From JARROD01 sp037384225 (GTDB taxonomy: Bacteria > Pseudomonadota > Gammaproteobacteria > Pseudomonadales > Cellvibrionaceae): DNA of 9,745 bases. How positions within the stretch are numbered: position 1 is the first letter of the stretch; the number at the start of each line of letters is the position of its first letter. The DNA lies in the NCBI GenBank assembly GCA_037384225.1, contig JARROD010000293.1, forward strand, positions 1 to 9,745, in the 5' to 3' direction. Shown piece by piece: positions 1-7,937 of this stretch. The notes below the pieces were generated by a model. It ran no database searches, was not told where the DNA came from, and worked only from the letters and a program-made list of their open reading frames with translations. A program made the position numbers and the translations under genes.

Positions 1-59
1 TTGTAAATCGAATATATTATTTCACCCGCCTATTTTAGCTTGACCTTTGAAGCGCATAT

Positions 60-3000
60 GTGCGGAAATTAACGGTCATTTTAAACCTAGATTTCACAGG
101 AAAAGCGTTCGCCATGTTGTTGAAAATTGTCGACCTGATTGATTCAGATCCGGATAACCGCCACATTCAAATAAGCTTTGAATCGGACAAGGAAAATATC
201 TCATTCACATCTGAATACTTGTCGTCGCCCTTCACCCGCAACTTTAGCAAAACCCTGAGTTGGTATTTCAATGCCTACCTGAATGAAACACCCTGGGAAA
301 CTGGGGATAAAGATGTTGTCAACAAGTTGATCAGCCTCGGCAACCAAATGGGTGATAAACTGCTCGGTGAAGATCACGAATTAATGAAGGTCTCGGACAT
401 CATCAAAGAGACCGGCATTGATCAGCTGTTGGTGCAAATCAAATCGTCGCGACTGGATTTTTTTCTGGAACAGTGGGAAGCGCTGATTCTGCCCGAATCC
501 CCCTATATTCTGTCAACGGTCTGCAAAGGATTTGAAAGGTTCTTTAACGCCCCAGACCCTGCCGGAAACACGGAGCTGGAAGCGGAAAAACACTACGAGT
601 TGGACAAAACATCGCCGCTGAAAATACTCCATGTCAACGCTCACTGGCCGAACGGGTCAACCACACAAGGCCAAACTTTCGCCACCGCCGTCGAGTTGCA
701 GCAATACGAAGGTGCCATCGACTGCGAAATCTGGTCCCTGCGCGATTGGGAAGCGCTGGCGGCCCGCATCCTGGACCTCGACAATCCTATTCATATTCTG
801 CACTACAATGGCCCTTTGAGCGAAGTTGCCGGGGAACCCGGCATAGTCATGGAAGACGTTTCAATCCCCTTCTCCGAACTGGCCGCGCACCTAAACCGCG
901 CCGACATTCCCCTGTTGGTCGTCGAAGCGACAGCCAACACCGGGAGCCTGACGCCCGTTGACGAGACACCTCTTGAACAAACACTTGCTAAATTATCTTC
1001 GGCCACTCTGCAACGAGGCGTCTGCGCGGTTATCGGATTGAGCCAGGTGACAGACCCTCATACTTCAAAAACCTGCCTCAACGAAGTGTATCACTGTATT
1101 GCCAAAGGCATGACCGTCACCCAGGCGGTTGTCGAAGCCAGAAAAAGCCTGCAGCGACACTCCCAATCGGAGTTATTCCACGCTGCACCGGTGCCCTTCC
1201 AGTGCTGGTCGCTGCTCCGGTATTACTCCCGCGGGGGCGAATTGCATTTGTTTGCGGCGCCACAACCGCGCACCGAACTGCAGGAATCCCAGCGTTACGC
1301 CGAAACCAGAAAACACCTGTATGGGTTTCACGCCGATTATTTACCACCGAACCTTGATAGCGGCGGCGACGGTATTTTTCCCGAGCTGTTGACGCTAATG
1401 CCGCCGATAACAAACGCGGGAGAACACCCCATCGCTATAACCGGCCCCAGCGGCAGTGGCAAAACCCGTTTGCTTCACAGGCTGGGCTGGCACCTTATCG
1501 GCCAACGGTTTCAATACGGTTTTTACTTCAACTATAGCGATACCCACTACACTAAAGCCGATATCCTAGAGATGATCGGTCCCGTTATTGCCAGGGCCGA
1601 CAATGACGAGTCCGATAAAAATTTGCAGGACCAGCCCCCCCAGACTACGCCTGCGGAAACACCAAAACCCGAGCACACCCTAAAAAACCTGGAAAACCTG
1701 CCCTCGTTTTTCGCTTTGGATAATTTTCCTTCCAGTGATCGCGACAGATTCTGGGCCAAACTTAAACAGCCCCGGGAACAACGCCGATATCCAACCACTG
1801 GCGATCCCTCCCCTGCCGCTTCAAGAACTGCAGGTACTGGGAGCGGAAACACTGCGGAAATTCAAAATAACTGAAGCCGATCAAAGTGACAGCTATAGGG
1901 AACTGCTAACATTTTTTGGCGGTAACCCCCTGCTGGCTCAAAACCTGCTCCCGGCGCTTTCCCGGGAAAGTGCCGACAAACTATTACCGCAATTGCAGGA
2001 TTTCTTCACCGTCGAGGCCAAAGAAGACCCCATAGAAACAGCTTACACCTGGCAGTGGCAACAACTACCCCGGATTTGGAAACGCTGGCTGATCGCCCTC
2101 AGTGAGCACCCCGGCACACTGTTGGAAATGATATCCATGGTCTGCGACGCGCCGGAAAGAAGCGGCCCGGCACTGAGGTTGTTCGAACTGTTCGAGGGTG
2201 AAAAAACCGACAAGTTCGCAGATGCTATAACGGCGTTCGAAATTGCCGGCTTTGTCCAATCCAATCCACACGGCAGAATCCTAAACCCCAGAAGCCTCAG
2301 TTTTATCCAACGCATTCGTCAGAGCGACAACCCGTTGGCAGACGCCTTGTTTACAGAACAGGGTCAAACAATCAGTCTCCAGGTCAGCCTGCTTATTTGC
2401 GAATCCCTACGCCGGTTGCTTGTACATATCGACAACAGCCCTAACCCAACCATCTCCCAGCACCTGCTGCTAAACCGCCGAACCTGGGCACAACAACTGG
2501 AACAATTGTGGTCAAATGGTGAACACAGAGCGTTTCTGGAAACCCTCAATCAACTGAGCGCCTTTCTGCAACAAAATCAGCTGGCGCCGGAACTCTCCGC
2601 GTGGTGCCTGGAATTACTGCTGCGCTCGCCCGCCCTCGACGCCGTACAGGATAGCCAAGTCGCCTACATGGTAGCCTGGCTACGACTGGCCAGCAGCGCC
2701 CTGTCGACACCCGAAGCGGGGCAGCAGCCTTTATTCAGCCAAGCCGCGGACCTGTGGCGAAACTGGCTTGAGCAACAAATACCGGGGAGTGCGGAACAAC
2801 CCGATCCCTGCCTCCATAACTGTTGCAAATATCTCCAACAATACTACCGGATTCAACAGGATTGGGCGGCACTGCGCCGTGTGTGCACTACCGCCCTTAA
2901 CGAATATACCGCCTTTGAAATCTGGCCGGCGGTTGTACAGGAACTATTCTCTCTGGCTGAGAGCAGTTTCAAGCTCAATGAAAATGACACCGGCATCGGC

Positions 3001-3336
3001 TATGAACAACAGATTCTCGAACAGCTCCCGTTCGATCAACTGCCCCAGGGTTACAAGTCCCAACTGATGATACGGCTGATCAGCAATCGCATTTCACGGA
3101 CAGCTACTGTTCTTGCGCAGGAACTGCTGGATCAGTTGCGGGCAGAACCGGAGGCTGAAAAACTGGCTTCGCTCACTGATATGCTCCAGGCGGATATTTA
3201 TTTTCAATCCGAACGGGTGGAGGCGGCGGCCGAGCTTTATGAAAAAATATTGAGCGAGGAGAAAAATACGAACCCGGAACACAGACAGTATCTGGAGAGT
3301 CAATTAAGCAAGTGCAAAAAGGCGTTGGATTCGTAA
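60..3336 (+). pseudogene. CHAT-domain STAND NTPase with C-terminal helical repeats, split by a frameshift near 1770
   Basis: Two frames together give one protein of about 1091 residues. Residues 60-160 resemble the CHAT lead-in (LSWYFNAYL, then QWEALILPE where PWELL is usual). Residues 190-360 are the CHAT core, ending in the typical AVIGLSQVTD and TVTQAVVEARKSL segments. A Walker A motif, GPSGSGKT, is at 462-469, and a Walker B-like FFALDNF at 550-556. After the frameshift, PPLPLQEL and GGNPLLAQ match the distal STAND/NB-ARC region, followed by about 450 helical residues with a TPR-like end. CHAT-STAND proteins are known from bacterial conflict and signalling systems, where the repeats sense and the NTPase switches. 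The usual His and Cys of the CHAT protease appear replaced (about Pro252 and Ala292). The start is GTG at 60, with an in-frame stop just upstream and no clear ribosome site; ATG at 114 is an alternative behind a distant AGGA. The second frame opens at a GTG (1735) without a ribosome site, so it is not an independent gene. Confidence 0.75.
1767..1776 (+). other. Frameshift site in the CHAT-STAND gene
   Basis: The frame carrying the CHAT and Walker motifs is sensible up to FWAKLKQ (codon CAG at 1767-1769), then becomes low-complexity and stops at 1874. The next frame carries the STAND continuation. Removing one C from the CCCC run at 1770-1773 joins them as KLKQPGNNAD and on into PPLPLQEL. The join is short: the TSR-like sensor segment usual after Walker B is not obvious, so some sequence may also have been lost here. 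Confidence 0.65.
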
Positions 3337-3359
3337 ATGGCGTGCACGCATTCATTGAT

Positions 3360-3569
3360 TATACCCAAAGCGTTTGAGATTTAGGTGCACAGAGCACGCC
3401 CCTTTTTGTCCCTGGCCGCGTTGCTCCGTCCAGCCGCTCCAGGCATTCGCGGCGCTAGCGCCCTCACATGAGGTCTGCCATGCAGCGTCGTCGCGCCCCC
3501 TGCTATTAAAGAAGGGGGAACAAAAATTGACGCACTCTGCACACCTAAATCTCAAACACTTTGGGTATA
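3360..3569. mobile_element. MITE-like element, 210 bp, with about 41-bp terminal inverted repeats
   Basis: The left arm at 3360-3400 and the right arm at 3529-3569 are inverted copies starting TATACCCAAAG. They differ at six of 41 positions, all transitions, and a further short match (TTTTTGT) extends the arms inward. The middle carries a perfect 12-bp palindrome, GGCGCTAGCGCC, at 3451-3462. No transposase is encoded, and the open frames on both strands run through the repeat arms and resemble no protein. The TATA at each edge would fit a TA target duplication as in IS630/mariner-derived MITEs, which is inference. A solo copy of the end lies at 9431-9454. The element sits between two convergent genes. 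Confidence 0.7.
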
Positions 3570-3570
3570 G

Positions 3571-3606
3571 ACCCGCTCGTAGCATAAATTTATGCTACGA
3601 GCGGGT
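3571..3606. repeat. Perfect 36-bp palindrome overlapping the 3' end of the acyltransferase gene
   Basis: Two 18-bp arms starting ACCCGCTCGTAGC meet without a spacer. The minus-strand stop codon at 3590-3592 and the last codons (YPLVA) lie in the right arm. It could fold as a strong hairpin at the end of the acyltransferase message and act as a terminator, though no clear U-run follows on either strand. It starts two bases beyond the MITE edge. Confidence 0.75.
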
Positions 3607-5512
3607 AGATTTGCTTGAGTGAATTCACCAGGCTGCCGATGGAGTCTATATTCTTGCCAAACTGATTAACAGCATAATAATGTTGATACCTGTCGCCAAA
3701 GCCGTACTTAAGAAACCCTGATAATGTAGCAGTGGGACTCAAGTCAACGAACACATAATCCGCGGGTGAAGTAAACGTCGAATCAAACAGGTCCTGAAAA
3801 TTAATCCTGTTTCTAACCACACTCCATAGATACTCCCGCGGATTTTCGAGCACATCACGCCCAACAGCCTTACCCAGAACCGCCGAATACAAAGGAATTT
3901 CAGGCTCGGAAGCAGTAACCGTTGCCGCATACTGCTTAAATTCATCCGCCCCCGGGTCTATCGCCTCCGAATGAAAACCGTAGCGAACCGGAAGTTCAAC
4001 CGCAAAGATGGATTCGCGTTCAAGCGCGACTTTGACCTCGTTGAGATTCTCCCGCAAACCGCTCAGAAAAAAAGATTGTGAATAGTTTAATCCCGCCATT
4101 GCCGCGCCGCTGAACAATTCCGGGCGCTGCTCAAACAGGTCCGGAGAATCCAGTACACTGATCAGCCCCCCCGCCCTACACGTGTTCGTTATTATCCGTG
4201 CCTGCTTTGCCACCAGTGCCAATCCATCCTCCAGGGTCAGAACGCCCGCGATCACCGCGGCCACGTACTCCCCCAGACTGTGCCCCAATACACCAGCGGG
4301 GCTATAGCCCTCTTCCATAAGCATCCGCGCCAGGCTGTAGCCAAAGCTAAACAGCGCGGGGTGAGTGAACAATAGCTCGTCAAACTCTTTGGACTTTTTG
4401 CTTTCATCGTAAATAATGTCATTCAAAGCCGCCCCCAACACCGGTTTGAGAAGATCGCTGCAGTTGTCCATATGCCCGCGAAAAACCGGGTTGTTCTGGT
4501 AGAGTTCCCGCCCCATTTGATAATATTGCGCCCCCTGCCCAACAAACATAAAAATGAGTTGTTTACCGCGGGCCGGTTGCACCCTGCCCCGGTGCGCAGC
4601 CTCCTCTTCCACAGCCTGTGGCGCCTGTTCCAATTCCGGTTCAATGTCCGGTTCAAGTTCAAGGGGCGACTCCCTGATAAAGTTCACCATTTTGGTCAGC
4701 ACTTCCCCGGGCCCGATTTCCTCCAGCAGGATACCCGGCTCTTTCTGCAGTAACCACGAGATGGATTCATACCAACGCACCGGGTTTGATATTTGTTGGT
4801 TCAGGTAGTCGGCGTAATTTTTTGTGGGATAGAGACGGGCGGTAAAATTGGCAACTACCGGTATTTTTAGCGGCTGCAGCTGAAAACCGGATAAAAATCC
4901 GGCAAATTCATCCCGTACACTCTGCATATAACGGGAGTGGAAAGCGGCACTGACGTTGAGGGGAATAAAGTTGGCTCCGGCCTTAATAAAGTCCTTTTCG
5001 ATGGCGAATATATCATCATAGAGCCCTGAAATAATGCACTGTTTGCGTGAATTGATATTGGCTATGTCGATTTTTTTATACGCGGAATTGTCAATAATAG
5101 TCTTTACATCGGCCTGGTCGATATCGAGAATCGCGGCCATAGCGCCTTTCGGCGCCTCACTCATCAACGCGCCTCTTTTCTGTACCAGTTTAAGCCCGGT
5201 CAGGTAATCAAATGCGCCGGCGGCAAAAAGTGCGCTGTATTCTCCCAGACTATGTCCAGCGACATAGTCTGGTTCCCGCCCATTTTGATCGAGCTTATCG
5301 AGGTAGCTCAATACGTTAATGGTATAGAGGGCAGGTTGTGTGAATTGCGTTTTGTTTAGCTGGCGTTGAGGATCTTTGAGACACAGTTCTTCGATGGAGT
5401 AACCGAGCTGCGCGTCGGCTTGCTGGATGATGTGTGAAAATTTTTTGAAAAGTTCTTCGCCCATACCCCTAAATTGTGACCCCTGCCCTGGAAAAAGGTA
5501 AGCCGTCTTCAT
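3590..5512 (-). CDS. Tandem acyltransferase (malonyl-type AT plus AT-like domain) of trans-AT polyketide type
   Basis: Two FabD-like domains lie in 640 residues. Domain 1 (about 1-280) has GQGSQ at 9-13, the nucleophile motif GHSLGE with Ser88, the carboxylate-binding Arg113 and catalytic His192 in AAFHS. This is the set expected for loading malonyl units from CoA onto acyl carrier proteins. A Pro/Glu-rich linker (about 282-316) follows. Domain 2 (about 317-640) has GQGAQ at 325-329, GHSLGE with Ser412 and His514 in YGFHS, but Gln437 stands exactly where Arg113 falls, 25 residues after the serine. This suggests a non-malonyl substrate or the acyl hydrolase (proofreading) type known from trans-AT clusters. 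Stand-alone AT-AT proteins are a hallmark of trans-AT polyketide pathways, but no synthase module lies in the window. ATG at 5512 is preceded by CAGGA at suitable spacing. The product is predicted to be cytoplasmic. Confidence 0.88.
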   Translation of the reverse strand: MKTAYLFPGQGSQFRGMGEELFKKFSHIIQQADAQLGYSIEELCLKDPQRQLNKTQFTQPALYTINVLSYLDKLDQNGREPDYVAGHSLGEYSALFAAGAFDYLTGLKLVQKRGALMSEAPKGAMAAILDIDQADVKTIIDNSAYKKIDIANINSRKQCIISGLYDDIFAIEKDFIKAGANFIPLNVSAAFHSRYMQSVRDEFAGFLSGFQLQPLKIPVVANFTARLYPTKNYADYLNQQISNPVRWYESISWLLQKEPGILLEEIGPGEVLTKMVNFIRESPLELEPDIEPELEQAPQAVEEEAAHRGRVQPARGKQLIFMFVGQGAQYYQMGRELYQNNPVFRGHMDNCSDLLKPVLGAALNDIIYDESKKSKEFDELLFTHPALFSFGYSLARMLMEEGYSPAGVLGHSLGEYVAAVIAGVLTLEDGLALVAKQARIITNTCRAGGLISVLDSPDLFEQRPELFSGAAMAGLNYSQSFFLSGLRENLNEVKVALERESIFAVELPVRYGFHSEAIDPGADEFKQYAATVTASEPEIPLYSAVLGKAVGRDVLENPREYLWSVVRNRINFQDLFDSTFTSPADYVFVDLSPTATLSGFLKYGFGDRYQHYYAVNQFGKNIDSIGSLVNSLKQIYPLVA

Positions 5513-5654
5513 AATGTTTCCTGAATATAGTTGGATTCTAATGAGTCAAAAAAACGAATTTACGAGCTTACCAGAGTGCAGGGAGGTAGTGAATAGCACA
5601 TATCCTTATCGCACTGCCGCGAGAGCGAATGAAAATATCACTTCAAGGTGGCTT

Positions 5655-5674
5655 GGCCCGGTTCACACCGGGCC
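5655..5674 (-). terminator. GC-rich hairpin after the PstS-like gene
   Basis: GGCCCGG at 5655-5661 pairs with CCGGGCC at 5668-5674 across a six-base loop, 13 bases beyond the stop of the PstS-like gene. It is a plausible end for the leftward envelope block. No strong U-run follows, so intrinsic termination is uncertain. Confidence 0.5.
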
Positions 5675-5686
5675 TTGTTCAAGTCA

Positions 5687-6127
5687 TTAGAAGGGATAAA
5701 TAACTCTAACGCTGTCGTCCACTGTCGTTGCATCAATATAGCCGATCATTGAGGGATTTCTGCTGATCATATGTTTCATTTTATCATTGCCCATCACGGT
5801 TTCCGGCGGTGTCCCCTTGCCGCTGAACAGTTGTTTGGCCCAATAGGTATTGACTTTTTTGTGATTCAATTTCAATACCGATGATATAAAAGCCCGATGC
5901 ACCTGTGAGTTTTCATCCTGCTCGATAGGAACCGCTCTGGAGCCATCGCGAAATGTTTTCTGCTGACCGAGAAAAATACGGGAAATCTCCCGGCGGTCTA
6001 ATTTGTTGTGATTGTCCGGGTGGACGACGACAACCACCTGTGCCCAGGTATGAGTATTAACCGCCGCCGATAGCGTTAAGAATAGCAATACTGTGGCTAT
6101 AAACTTTGTGCAAATTGTTGAGTTCAT
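5687..6127 (-). CDS. Small periplasmic PstS-like (phosphate-type) substrate-binding protein
   Basis: A 146-residue protein with an N-terminal signal peptide: a hydrophobic stretch FIATVLLFLTLSAA followed by a likely cleavage near TWAQ. The mature part has the segments of the short PstS-like family: LDRREISRIFLGQQKTFRDGS, then VPIEQDENSQVHRAFISSVL, YWAKQLFSGKGTPPETV, and the closing IGYIDATTVDDSVRVI. It is about half the length of a full PstS, as is usual for these single-domain relatives, so it may bind an anion or act in sensing rather than feed a transporter; no permease or ATPase gene is nearby. The ATG at 6127 is preferred over a TTG two codons upstream because AAGAGAG lies nine bases before the ATG and only three before the TTG. 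It starts 18 bp after the porin stop, so the two are probably co-transcribed. Confidence 0.8.
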   Translation of the reverse strand: MNSTICTKFIATVLLFLTLSAAVNTHTWAQVVVVVHPDNHNKLDRREISRIFLGQQKTFRDGSRAVPIEQDENSQVHRAFISSVLKLNHKKVNTYWAKQLFSGKGTPPETVMGNDKMKHMISRNPSMIGYIDATTVDDSVRVIYPF

Positions 6128-6145
6128 ATTCAAGCGCTCTCTTAA

Positions 6146-7196
6146 TTAAAAAATGACATCAAAACCGAAGGCAACTACGTCCACATCATTGGTTCTACCA
6201 ATTAAATCTATCAACCCTTTATCTGATTCATCAGCGCTGTAGGAATATTCTACTTTAAAAGCGGCCGAAGGGTGAAAATCCCAGCGCAATCCCACGGTCG
6301 TTGTCTCCACCACTTCATCGAGCCCCTCAAGCACTGTGGCGACATCTCCCGTATAGCTGACAGAAGATCTGGCAAAGGTAATATGGGGGGTGAAGTCTTC
6401 TATTTCGTAGCCACCGCTTACCATAAACGTCCTGTTCCCATCTGTCTGACTCAGCCCCTGAAACAAGTCCAGGTAATCGTCCTTAACTTTTCCCATTGTA
6501 AAAATCACCTTTGAGAGCCGACAACCTTATCTGTATCCATTCATTTCTGGCGAGATAACTCACACCATAGACGGAATTTGCGTTAAAATCACCGACACTT
6601 GACCTTTTCGAAGTCCCGCTCCCTCCGTAGATTCGCGCCTGGGTGTTGAGCGAACCAAGGCTGCTGGTATAGGTGAGCGAAGCGCCTTCATAGGTATGCA
6701 GAGGTATTCCATAGACTTCCGCAGGCGGGCGAATCCAGTGATAAGCGTAACCGACATCCACAAAATCAGAATAGAAAAACAGCGGAGTTCGCTGACGCCC
6801 AGCCTGAATGGTTAAATTATCCGTCAACTCGTACGTCAGATAGGCCCATTCGATTTCTGTTTCAAAATCATTGCTCCCCTGCCCCATCACCTGGGCGACG
6901 GCCTTGAGGCCAGCGCCCAGATTGGCGTTGAGCTGCAGACTGTAACTAGTGTCCGGCCGAAACGTTAGATCATCGCCGTAGCGCGCTTGCTCGTTAAGAA
7001 AGCCGTTGCTGGTCGCATTGAAGGGGTCCGCCAAATAGGACGTCTTAATGCCGCCCTTCAATTTATTTTGATAAACAGCCTTGCCACCGTAGAATGAAGC
7101 AAATCCGTTTAATGAAATGTCTGCCGCCATTGCCGATGAACCCGCCAGGACCAGCACTCCGACAAGGGCATTAATTTTAAGGCTTTTGGTATTCAT
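6146..7196 (-). pseudogene. Outer-membrane porin, interrupted by a one-base frameshift near 6488-6491
   Basis: The ATG at 7196 has GGGAG eight bases upstream, and the signal peptide MNTKSLKINALVGVLVLAGSSAMA ends at an AMA|AD cleavage site; an in-frame ATG at 7211 is less likely. The first frame gives alternating beta-strand sequence rich in Tyr, Gly and Ser (WAYLTYELTDNLTIQAGRQR, SLTYTSSLGSLNTQARIYGG) and stops just after YNGKS at about 6486. The second frame continues with KDDYLDLFQGLS and ends in Phe (VDVVAFGFDVIF), the terminal aromatic needed for outer-membrane barrel assembly. Deleting one A from the AAAA run (TTTT at 6488-6491 on the plus strand) joins both into a 349-residue protein, a normal length for a 16-strand porin. 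The substrate is not readable; the adjacent PstS-like gene hints at an anion. The break is true decay or a sequence error. Confidence 0.75.
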
Positions 7197-7222
7197 ATCG
7201 TATTCTCCCATTTATGCTCCCA

Positions 7223-7262
7223 AACGCCTTCACATGGAGCCAGCCATGCAGTATGGTTGCGC
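7223..7262. repeat. Degenerate copy of the MITE core upstream of the porin
   Basis: The stretch 7223-7251 matches 3457-3485 inside the MITE at 23 of 29 positions, with CACATG and GCCATGCAG the same distance apart in both. The MITE ends are not found here, so this is at most a decayed fragment lying in the 100-bp gap between the TonB-like gene and the porin. Confidence 0.35.
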
Positions 7263-7296
7263 GTTGTCTTGATATAATCTGTTATTCCTTCTTTAT

Positions 7297-7905
7297 TCAA
7301 TAAGGTAACTTGTATTCCATAATTACTGAGAAGGTGTACCCCTCACCTTCGATATAATCCGGGACAGGTGGAAAAGGCGAGGCACGAACTACGGCGTCCA
7401 AAGCCTGATCATTCAGTTTTTTGTATTGAGACTTTTCCTCAAATTCAAGATCCATAATTTCACCACGGCGGTTTATCGTCACCAAAACGCGGGCAATCCC
7501 TTCCAGCCGGTGCTTAAAAGCGTCGCGTGGCAGCGTTTTATACTTATAAATTAAGCGCAGCAGTTCGCTGTCATATGGCTGAATTTCGGCGGCGGCCGGA
7601 GGTTTTCCAATATTCTTTACAGTACTAATTGCGCTGCTAACCTTTTTCTTTATAGCTGACGTGAGTGATGGCATGAGCGATATACCATTCATCGTTTTGC
7701 TATAGGATGAAACTTTTTGCTCGCCAAAAGACTGCCCTAAGAGGTCAACTTCCTTGACACCTATCGAGGTCATGCCGGATGAATTCATATCAGGCGGGCT
7801 TATACCAGTACTTTCATTACTTTTTAGCGACTGCTTCCATGGAGCTTCCGCCTTATTCTCTGGCGCTTTATCAACTGTTTTAAACTTTTTGTTAACTACC
7901 GGCAT
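7297..7905 (-). CDS. TonB C-terminal domain protein lacking a visible membrane anchor
   Basis: Residues about 117-200 match a TonB C-terminal domain. Visible are LPRDAF, GIARVLVTINRRGEIMDLEF, the helix LNDQALDAVVRASPFPPVP and the final strand YTFSVIMEYKL. This domain contacts outer-membrane receptors or related partners in the periplasm. Residues 1-115 are polar and low in order (many Lys, Ser and Pro), as expected for a spacer. TonB proteins normally start with one transmembrane helix, and none is present here. The frame is open for only ten codons upstream of the ATG, to a TAG, without adding a hydrophobic segment. There is no strong ribosome site, and the gene begins 32 bp after its upstream neighbour stops, so translation may be coupled. 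It may be N-terminally truncated, or act with a separate anchor. Confidence 0.7.
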   Translation of the reverse strand: MPVVNKKFKTVDKAPENKAEAPWKQSLKSNESTGISPPDMNSSGMTSIGVKEVDLLGQSFGEQKVSSYSKTMNGISLMPSLTSAIKKKVSSAISTVKNIGKPPAAAEIQPYDSELLRLIYKYKTLPRDAFKHRLEGIARVLVTINRRGEIMDLEFEEKSQYKKLNDQALDAVVRASPFPPVPDYIEGEGYTFSVIMEYKLPY

Positions 7906-7937
7906 TCGTTCGACATTTGGACAGGCGTTATACTCTA

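Noticed and set aside
1635..1641. Run of seven Cs in the CHAT-STAND gene as the frameshift site
   Set aside because: The frame after this run still encodes the Walker B-like FFALDNF and FWAKLKQ, so the break lies further on.
1735..1770. Separate start of a second gene at GTG 1735
   Set aside because: No ribosome site is present, and the residues before 1770 are out-of-frame sequence overlapping the Walker B part of the first frame.
3360..3569. CRISPR array or attachment site
   Set aside because: The repeats are inverted rather than spaced direct repeats, and no integrase or cas gene is present.
3352..3622. Open frames of 77 and 82 codons on both strands between the two large genes
   Set aside because: They run through the MITE arms, so both strands encode mirrored ends, and they lack ribosome sites and any protein-like character.
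5522..5549. Promoter-like TTGACT and TATTCA, 16 bp apart, before the acyltransferase gene
   Set aside because: Transcription would begin a few bases before the ATG and lose the ribosome site, so it cannot be the main promoter of that gene as placed.
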